Source of the DNA: Deltaproteobacteria bacterium
GTDB taxonomy: Bacteria > Desulfobacterota > Desulfovibrionia > Desulfovibrionales > Desulfovibrionaceae
Direction of reading: 5' to 3'
Length of the DNA stretch: 7,735 nucleotides
Assembly (NCBI GenBank): GCA_031280335.1
Contig: JAITGZ010000131.1
Coordinates: 1 to 7,735, forward strand
Below the pieces are notes generated by a model. The model was not told the origin of the DNA and searched no databases. It was given only the letters and a program-made list of their open reading frames with translations. The position numbers and the translations under genes were made by a program. Below are positions 1-4,675 of the stretch, in pieces (within the stretch, counting starts at the first letter, position 1; each line of letters starts with the position of its first letter).

Positions 1-103
1 CGGTTCTGTGGGAACCTCCGGGCGCAGCACCGGGCCTCATTTGCACTATGAAGTGCGCGTGGGTGGTGTATGTGTCAACCCTCTGCAGTATGTCTTAAAC
101 TGA
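1..103 (+). CDS. M23 (LytM-type) metallopeptidase, C-terminal fragment
   Basis: Only the 3' end is visible; the reading frame enters at base 2 and stops with TGA at 101-103, giving 33 residues. The fragment holds the M23 signature G-R-S-T-G-P-H-L-H-Y-E-V-R (fragment residues 7-19), followed by the usual family ending N-P-L-Q-Y. The H-x-H pair (fragment residues 13 and 15) supplies a zinc ligand and a catalytic histidine in active M23 endopeptidases, so this half of the active site is intact. The family cleaves peptide cross-links of peptidoglycan in the periplasm or outside the cell. Because ftsE and ftsX follow on the same strand, the protein may be a hydrolase or LytM-type partner controlled by FtsEX; that is inference from position. 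The N-terminal part (signal peptide, coiled coil or LysM) lies outside the window, so the subtype cannot be set. Confidence 0.88.
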   Translation, partial: GSVGTSGRSTGPHLHYEVRVGGVCVNPLQYVLN

Positions 104-148
104 TTGGCGCAGCGTCCAAGGCTTTCCCCAAAGACACGGCCCCCCACC

Positions 149-177
149 AGGGCAATTACAAAGTAAAATTGCTCTAA
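149..177. repeat. Imperfect palindrome, copy 1 of a dispersed repeat
   Basis: Bases 149-157 (AGGGCAATT) pair with 167-175 (AATTGCTCT) with one G-T pair, enclosing a 9-base loop. The stretch 152-177 matches 3587-3612 in the same orientation at 23 of 26 positions, so this is a diverged copy of the perfect palindrome at the end of the corrinoid-activator gene. It starts 46 bp after the peptidase stop and ends 33 bp before ftsE. No run of T follows on the plus strand, so it is not a textbook intrinsic terminator. It may be a transcript-end or RNA-stabilising element of the REP type. The rest of 104-209 shows no convincing promoter hexamers. Confidence 0.6.
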
Positions 178-209
178 AAGCGCAGACCTTAAGTGGAATA
201 TATCCGTTT

Positions 210-932
210 ATGATAGCCGTCAGACATCTCTCCCATCATTTCGGCTCTCGCCCGGCCTTACAGGATTGTACCTTTCATTTGAATAAGGGAGAGTTCATGT
301 TTTTGACCGGGCCTTCGGGCGCGGGCAAAAGTACCCTGCTGCGTCTTCTTTTTGCTGATCTGGCCTTGCAGCAAGGCGAAGCGCGGGTGGCGGACTTTAA
401 TCTCATGGGCATATCCCCCTCCCGCATACCTTTGCTCCGCCGCAGGGTAAGTGTTGTTTTTCAGGATTTCAAGCTCCTGCTGCAGCGTACCGTTTATGAA
501 AACATTCTTCTGCCTTTACAGGTCTGCGGCATTGACTACCATCATGCGGACCGCCGTATAAGAGCCATAACGCGGCATCTCGGCCTGGATGGCAAACTAA
601 ACGATGCCTGCGCCGACATATCCGGGGGGGAACAGCAGCGCGTGGCTGTGGCCCGCGCCTTTGTAACCAACCCTCAAGTGGTGCTGGCGGACGAGCCCAC
701 AGGTAATCTTGACCCTGAACTTTCCATACGCCGTTTGATGGAATTATTTAAATTTTTTCAAAAATACGGCACGACCATGATCATCGCCACGCACAACCCT
801 GAACTTTTGCGCCGTCATCCGGAAGGACGGGCCATACGCCTGGACGAAGGTGTTATTACCCAGGCCAATTGGAGTGGCGCGCTTTTATTTCAACGGCAGC
901 CAAGAATCTCTTATGCCTTGGGATCCGGCTGA
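210..932 (+). CDS. ftsE: Cell division ATP-binding protein FtsE
   Basis: This is the ATPase subunit of the FtsEX complex, which sits on the cytoplasmic face of the inner membrane and drives FtsX to switch on peptidoglycan hydrolysis at the septum. All ABC ATPase motifs are present: Walker A GPSGAGKS (residues 34-41), Q-loop Gln85 in VVFQD, signature SGGEQQ (138-143), Walker B VVLADEP with Glu162, D-loop NLD (166-168) and H-switch His195. At 240 residues it is slightly longer than the roughly 220 usual for FtsE; the extra part is a C-terminal extension after the H-switch region. The ATG at 210 is preceded by a weak AAGTGGA and gives the expected N-terminus just before the first beta strand. 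Its stop overlaps the ftsX start. LolD/MacB-type ATPases are related, but the FtsX-type partner directly downstream settles the identity. Confidence 0.95.
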   Translation: MIAVRHLSHHFGSRPALQDCTFHLNKGEFMFLTGPSGAGKSTLLRLLFADLALQQGEARVADFNLMGISPSRIPLLRRRVSVVFQDFKLLLQRTVYENILLPLQVCGIDYHHADRRIRAITRHLGLDGKLNDACADISGGEQQRVAVARAFVTNPQVVLADEPTGNLDPELSIRRLMELFKFFQKYGTTMIIATHNPELLRRHPEGRAIRLDEGVITQANWSGALLFQRQPRISYALGSG

Positions 933-1813
933 TGCGCATGGTTGCCCACCTGCTTCGGCAGGCCCTTCGGGATGTTACCCTTAATCCATGGACTCAACTG
1001 CTCACCTTGGCTGCGGTAACCTTGGTCTCGTTTCTGGTGGGACTTTTCATGATGGCCATCGCCACCTTGGACCACCAGTTGAGCATAACCAAGGGTGAAA
1101 CCATCTTTCAGGTTTATTGGCGTCCCGGCACGGATCAAGCAAGCATCAACGGGCAATGGGGCAGATTGCCGTTGCTCCCCGGTTTTAGCCATATCAGAAC
1201 CTTTACCCCGCATGAAGCCCTCAGGGAATTGGAAGGGCGTATGGGCAGGGGCAGCTCCGCCAAAAATTTCTCTTTTCTGAACGAACAAAACCCCCTTCCG
1301 GCCACAGCCATGCTCACCTTCAACCCCACGGAGCCGGATTATACGCGCTGGCTGAAGGAGATCACCTCTTATCTTGCCGGTATGGAAGGGGTGGAGAGGG
1401 TTTCTTCCACTCCGCTACGGGACGAATTGGGGCAGGCTTGGCGTAAAGTAAACAGTTATGTTCTGCGGCCGGTGATTTTATTTTTGATTTTGATCCTTGG
1501 ATTGCTGGTGGGCAATACCGTGCGCCTAGCCATGCTTTCCAAGGCCAGAGAGGTGGAAATTCTACGCCTGGTCGGCGCTTTTGACTGGTATATCCGCATA
1601 CCTCTGCTGTTGGTGGGCGGCCTGCAGGGGTTTACCGGCAGCGCGTTGGCCCTGTTCATTTTACGTTTTATCCATATACAAATTGAGCATATCCTAGATT
1701 TTCCGCCCATTCTAATGGAAATCCAATTTCTCCCCCTCAGGCTGATTCTGCTGATGCTTGCCGCTCCCACCCTGCTTGGAGTGGCCGGCGGTTGGATCGG
1801 CATTAAACGCTGA
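932..1813 (+). CDS. ftsX: Cell division protein FtsX (ABC permease-like)
   Basis: This is the membrane partner of FtsE and transmits ATP-driven movement to periplasmic hydrolases or their activators. From the ATG at 932 the product is 293 residues. It has one N-terminal membrane helix (about 23-46), a periplasmic domain (about 47-177), and three C-terminal helices (about 178-201, 223-247 and 267-290), which is the standard FtsX topology. The segment after the second helix, AREVEILRLVGAFDWYIR (205-222), is the conserved FtsX/FtsE contact region. The frame is open further upstream to an ATG at 869, but the start at 932 is preferred because it overlaps the ftsE stop as TGATG, has a GGGA motif about 8 bases upstream and gives the usual short cytoplasmic N-terminus. 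The protein is shorter than E. coli FtsX (about 350 residues), mostly at the N-terminus. Coupled translation with ftsE is expected. Confidence 0.94.
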   Translation: MRMVAHLLRQALRDVTLNPWTQLLTLAAVTLVSFLVGLFMMAIATLDHQLSITKGETIFQVYWRPGTDQASINGQWGRLPLLPGFSHIRTFTPHEALRELEGRMGRGSSAKNFSFLNEQNPLPATAMLTFNPTEPDYTRWLKEITSYLAGMEGVERVSSTPLRDELGQAWRKVNSYVLRPVILFLILILGLLVGNTVRLAMLSKAREVEILRLVGAFDWYIRIPLLLVGGLQGFTGSALALFILRFIHIQIEHILDFPPILMEIQFLPLRLILLMLAAPTLLGVAGGWIGIKR

Positions 1814-1830
1814 ACGGGCATACGGCCAAC

Positions 1831-3585
1831 ATGCGCGGCTTTACCCTGCTGATCGATGGGCGTAGTTTTACCATCCCCTTACCAAAAGAAACCGATAATC
1901 TTACCCTGATTCAAGCTGTTTATCTTTCCGGCTTAGTGGAACCTCCCTCCCTTTGTGCCGGTCTGGGCGTCTGCGGGCGTTGCCGGGTACATTTTTTGCC
2001 TGCGGACGCGCCCGCGCCTCCGCCTTTGCCTGAAGACCTGGAGATACTCTCCGCTGAACTTACAGAGCAGGGATGGCGTCTGGCTTGCAAACACCGTCCA
2101 TTTACCGGTGCAAAAGTAGAATTGCCCCCGGAAACGCGCCTGTCCTGGCTACCCGCGATGTCATCCTTAGAGCATAGGACGACATCCGCACAGCAGACTC
2201 GGGCACAGACAAGGGCAAGGCGGGCTTTGCCCGCCCGTTACCACGATTTAAAGGACATCGGGCGGCAGTCTGAAAACGAATTTGCGCCAAGAGCGGCCGC
2301 CGTGCCCCCAACAGGTGAGGCACCAGCCTTGGCTGTGGATTTTGGTACTACGTCCCTGTTTTTCTCCATATTGGAGCCTGTTGTGGATGCCACCCCCGTA
2401 CCTACTCCGGTAGCGGACGGCATCTGGGTGAACCCGCAGATGGGGGCTGGGGCCGAAGTCATTTCACGTCTTGCCTTTGCCGCGAGTGCGGACGGGCGAA
2501 ATCGTCTGGCGGAGCTTTCCCGTGCCGCCCTGCGCCGCATGGTGCAGGAAGCCGAGACTCGGACAGGGGACGGGCACTCAAAACAAGGAACCAAAGAAAT
2601 ATGTCTGGCCGCCAACACGGCCATGACTTATCTGCTTTTGGGTCTGGACACCAGCGGTTTGGCAGTTGCACCCTACAGGCTGGACTATGCGGGTGGCAAA
2701 TACGAAAATCTGCCCCAGCTTCCTCCCCTCTGGATCGCCCCTCTGCTCGGCCCATTCATCGGTGGGGACTTGAGCGCGGGCTATGCCGCCCTGACCATGG
2801 CGGATAAGCCGTCTGAATTCCCCTTTCTTTTGGCTGATCTAGGCACCAACGGCGAATTTATTCTGGCCATTTCGCCTCACTATGCCTTGGCCGCCAGCTT
2901 GCCCCTGGGACCAGCCCTGGAGGGCGCGGGCATGCGCTGTGGCGCTGAGGCACGCCCCGGCACCATCACCAGTTTTGCTCTTTCCCCAGACGGGCTGTCA
3001 CCATTCAGCTTGCCGGGCGCGCCAAGCGGCGCGGGCATATCAGGCAGCGGCTACATGTCTTTAATCAGCCATATGTTGCGCGCTGGACTTTTGCGGCCTG
3101 ATGGAAGCTTTATCACAGAAACGCAAGGATCCTCTCCTCTGTTGCAAAAATTGCTCCAGGGGCTACATCCTCCCATTCGAAAAACAGATGGGCGGGTCTG
3201 GAGGATCATGACCTGCCCATCCCTTTATCTCGCCGCCGCTGATGTGGAGACAATGCTTAAAATAAAGGCCGCCTTCAGTTTGGCTTTGAAAAGTCTGCTT
3301 AAGGCGGCCTGTCTGCGTTTTACGGATCTTCGCGCTCTATATCTTGCCGGATCCCTGGGCGCTCATGTGCGTGGCGCTGATTTGGAGACCATGGGCTTTA
3401 TTCCCGCCCGCGGAGGCGATAAAGTGCGTATCGCGGGCAACACCGCTCTGACTGGGGCAGCTCTGCTCAGCCGCAGGCATGACCTGCGCCCCCGTCTGCT
3501 CCGCTGGACCAGAGGAGTACATACCCTGAACCTGGCGGATCAGGCGGACTTTCTCAAAGCTTTCACCGCTGAAATGCATTTTTAG
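1831..3585 (+). CDS. RACo/RamA-like corrinoid protein reductive activator (2Fe-2S ferredoxin + DUF4445 ASKHA ATPase)
   Basis: Members of this family use ATP to drive uphill electron transfer from a ferredoxin-type cluster to inactive Co(II) corrinoid proteins, such as the CoFeSP of the acetyl-CoA pathway, methyltransferase corrinoid proteins, or methionine synthases lacking their own reactivation domain. The N-terminal 100 residues form a plant-type 2Fe-2S domain with Cys42, Cys48, Cys51 and Cys86. The ASKHA ATPase begins near residue 166: phosphate-1 DFGTTS (170-175), phosphate-2 DLGTNGE (336-342), adenosine-site GISGSGY (402-408), LAGSLG (505-510) and GNTALTGA (536-543). Residues 101-165 are rich in Ala, Arg, Gln and Thr and look disordered; the middle domain of the structurally studied RACo is not recognisable there. 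The gene lies 17 bp after ftsX, so co-transcription is likely, although its ribosome-binding site is weak. The corrinoid partner is not in the window. The family call is firm; the target is unknown. Confidence 0.88.
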   Translation: MRGFTLLIDGRSFTIPLPKETDNLTLIQAVYLSGLVEPPSLCAGLGVCGRCRVHFLPADAPAPPPLPEDLEILSAELTEQGWRLACKHRPFTGAKVELPPETRLSWLPAMSSLEHRTTSAQQTRAQTRARRALPARYHDLKDIGRQSENEFAPRAAAVPPTGEAPALAVDFGTTSLFFSILEPVVDATPVPTPVADGIWVNPQMGAGAEVISRLAFAASADGRNRLAELSRAALRRMVQEAETRTGDGHSKQGTKEICLAANTAMTYLLLGLDTSGLAVAPYRLDYAGGKYENLPQLPPLWIAPLLGPFIGGDLSAGYAALTMADKPSEFPFLLADLGTNGEFILAISPHYALAASLPLGPALEGAGMRCGAEARPGTITSFALSPDGLSPFSLPGAPSGAGISGSGYMSLISHMLRAGLLRPDGSFITETQGSSPLLQKLLQGLHPPIRKTDGRVWRIMTCPSLYLAAADVETMLKIKAAFSLALKSLLKAACLRFTDLRALYLAGSLGAHVRGADLETMGFIPARGGDKVRIAGNTALTGAALLSRRHDLRPRLLRWTRGVHTLNLADQADFLKAFTAEMHF

Positions 3586-3612
3586 AGCAATTTCAAAGCG
3601 AAATTGCTCTAA
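3582..3612. repeat. Perfect 13-bp palindrome, copy 2 of the dispersed repeat
   Basis: The left arm TTAGAGCAATTTC (3582-3594) and right arm GAAATTGCTCTAA (3600-3612) are exact reverse complements around the 5-base loop AAAGC. The TAG stop of the corrinoid-activator gene (3583-3585) lies inside the left arm. A related copy is at 149-177. The position between convergent genes suggests a role at transcript ends, but neither strand has a T-run after the stem, so a canonical Rho-independent terminator is not supported. A REP-like dispersed element or an mRNA 3'-end stabiliser are alternatives. Confidence 0.8.
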
Positions 3613-3620
3613 TGGTGGCA

Positions 3621-3652
3621 GTATAACAGTACGCCGCTCTCGCTTGTTATAC
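3621..3652. repeat. 8-bp inverted repeat at the end of the minus-strand gene
   Basis: GTATAACA (3621-3628) and TGTTATAC (3645-3652) are exact reverse complements with a 16-base spacer. The TAA stop of the minus-strand gene (plus-strand TTA at 3647-3649) lies inside the right arm. This may help end or protect that transcript. The stem is AT-rich with a long loop and no T-run, so its function is uncertain. Confidence 0.45.
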
Positions 3653-4300
3653 CGTCAAATTGGCCCCCAGAAAAAATTGGGCGCTGTCCTGGTTGCCCTC
3701 AAAAGCGCCCAGAAGCGAACTATAGCCCATGCCTTGTTGCACGGCGGCGTTCAGAAATATATCCACAGCCTGCATACCCATGTTCGCTTTGGTCTCGCGC
3801 TGTTGCTGCAGGGTTGACCCGACCTGCTTGCTGCGCTCTACATTGCCCAGCGCCTGGATAAATAAAAATTGCTCCGAAAGATCCGGATTTTCAGCCAGCA
3901 GGGCGGAGACCTTTTCTTTCAGCACAGGATCTACGCAGTTCACGTCAATGTTTCCCTCCGAAGAGGCGATCAGATAAAAATCTTCGCTTTCCGTTATCCC
4001 TTGCGCATATAGCCCGACCTGCATCAGCAGGCTGAACTCCTTTTCCAGTTCAGCCCTATAATCCCGCACCATATCAAAGGTAACCGGACCGCCGGTCCGG
4101 GCGCGCAGTTCCTCCACGGCCAGCAGCATGGCTGCCTGCCCGGCACCGGTGTGCATGTTGCCGCCATAAACGGCGTAGGCGTTGTTCTTGGAGGTCTTGG
4201 ACAGTACAGAGGCAACGGAATCATCCTCCGCCTCCTTTTCGGAAGTGGTCAGAAAATCGGTCAAAGACATGCTGTAAGCATTTATGGAGTCAATGGACAT
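3647..4300 (-). CDS. Hypothetical protein, 217 residues, function unknown
   Basis: I do not recognise this family. The product is acidic and soluble-looking, with no signal peptide and no membrane helix, and has a single cysteine near the middle (in DVNCVDP). The first 40 residues are rich in Ser, Thr, Asp and Glu. The region around the motif YGGNMHTGAGQAA is followed by predicted helices, including FDMVRDYRAELEKEF. The last third is rich in Gln, Ala and Gly and ends in a short hydrophobic tail FFLGANLTV. The ATG at 4300 is chosen because GGAGGG precedes it; the frame extends to a GTG at 4327 with no ribosome-binding site. The coding quality is good and the protein is not a shadow of another gene. 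It is convergent with the corrinoid-activator gene and is separated from the kinase by 375 bp, so it probably has its own promoter. The polar Ser-rich start could suit an exported or structural protein, but that is speculation. Confidence 0.78.
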   Translation of the reverse strand: MSIDSINAYSMSLTDFLTTSEKEAEDDSVASVLSKTSKNNAYAVYGGNMHTGAGQAAMLLAVEELRARTGGPVTFDMVRDYRAELEKEFSLLMQVGLYAQGITESEDFYLIASSEGNIDVNCVDPVLKEKVSALLAENPDLSEQFLFIQALGNVERSKQVGSTLQQQRETKANMGMQAVDIFLNAAVQQGMGYSSLLGAFEGNQDSAQFFLGANLTV

Positions 4301-4303
4301 AAT

Positions 4304-4309
4304 CCCTCC
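4304..4309 (-). promoter_or_regulatory. Ribosome-binding site deciding the start of the hypothetical gene
   Basis: Read on the minus strand, GGAGGG lies three bases before the ATG at 4300. It is the strongest Shine-Dalgarno match seen in the window, though slightly close to the start. It rules in favour of this start over the in-frame GTG at 4327. Confidence 0.7.
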
Positions 4310-4330
4310 GGGGAATAGTTGTTGCACAAG

Positions 4331-4351
4331 GCCGGGGTTGGGGCACCCGGC
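4331..4351 (-). repeat. Possible leader hairpin upstream of the hypothetical gene
   Basis: GCCGGG (4331-4336) and CCCGGC (4346-4351) can form a 6-bp GC stem with a 9-base loop. If transcription of the hypothetical gene starts upstream, this hairpin would lie about 20 bases before its ribosome-binding site. A role in translation control is possible but unsupported beyond position. Confidence 0.3.
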
Positions 4352-4456
4352 AGAATTTTCCCTGTTGAGGCTTTTGCATAAGTCATGCCGCCTTCCACAC
4401 GGCTTGAAAATTTTGCCATTTCGAGCCGAGGGAATGAACCCCCGGACACCTTCGCC

Positions 4457-4487
4457 GTTTTTTCAGCCGGGTAGCGGCTGAAAAAAC
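4457..4487. repeat. Perfect 13-bp palindrome with outer T6/A6 runs
   Basis: GTTTTTTCAGCCG (4457-4469) and CGGCTGAAAAAAC (4475-4487) are exact reverse complements around the 5-base loop GGTAG. The T-run lies on the 5' side and the A-run on the 3' side on both strands, the reverse of an intrinsic terminator. It is about 160 bp upstream of the hypothetical gene start and about 190 bp past the kinase stop. It could be a protein-binding operator, an RNA processing hairpin or a dispersed element. Confidence 0.7.
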
Positions 4488-4546
4488 TAGCGCACGCTGC
4501 TCACCGCATCGCCATGATATTATTGACAACACACCGTCGTGGAGGG

Positions 4547-4565
4547 CGGGGGAGTGATTCCCCCG
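4547..4565. repeat. Short GC-rich inverted repeat
   Basis: CGGGGGA (4547-4553) and TCCCCCG (4559-4565) pair exactly around the loop GTGAT. No T-run follows on either strand. It may fold in the 3' untranslated part of the kinase transcript; function unknown. Confidence 0.4.
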
Positions 4566-4675
4566 GACGGGGCTTGGCACCTTGCCGTTATGTCAAGGGG
4601 CAGCAAAGATAAGGCGGCACCCGGCAAACATGCCCATTTCATAGCCCCAATGTATAATCTTAAAGTTGATATGCC

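Larger units (their letters stand above)
4301..4675. other. Intergenic region between the kinase and hypothetical genes
   Basis: This 375-bp stretch carries the leader of the hypothetical gene (near 4300) and the 3' flank of the kinase gene (near 4675). It holds at least three inverted repeats: a 6-bp GC stem at 4331-4351 that would lie in the 5' leader of the hypothetical gene, the 13-bp palindrome at 4457-4487 and a 7-bp GC stem at 4547-4565. Translated frames here are short and unlike any protein I know, and none has a good start, so I call no gene. No standard -35/-10 pair or sigma-54 site is convincing on either strand. No U-tailed terminator follows the kinase stop. Confidence 0.6.

Noticed and set aside
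869..931. Upstream extension of ftsX to an ATG at 869
   Set aside because: It overlaps ftsE by 64 bp, and the start at 932 has the TGATG coupling and a better ribosome-binding site.
2167..2175. TTAGAGCAT inside the activator gene as a third copy of the palindromic repeat
   Set aside because: Only about eight bases match one arm and there is no second arm, so chance is sufficient.
2238..2755. Overlapping minus-strand open frames inside the corrinoid activator gene
   Set aside because: They are shadows of a GC-rich coding region, with Arg/Ser/Ala-rich translations and no ribosome-binding sites.
4301..4327. Nine-residue N-terminal extension of the hypothetical protein from a GTG at 4327
   Set aside because: It has no ribosome-binding site, whereas GGAGGG directly precedes the ATG at 4300.
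4523..4528. TTGACA as a -35 promoter element on the plus strand
   Set aside because: No -10-like hexamer lies at a 16-18 base spacing and no plus-strand gene follows.
4573..4597. CTTGGCA / TGTCAAG imperfect inverted repeat
   Set aside because: It is a seven-pair stem with a G-T pair and an 11-base loop without a T-run, which is too weak to call.
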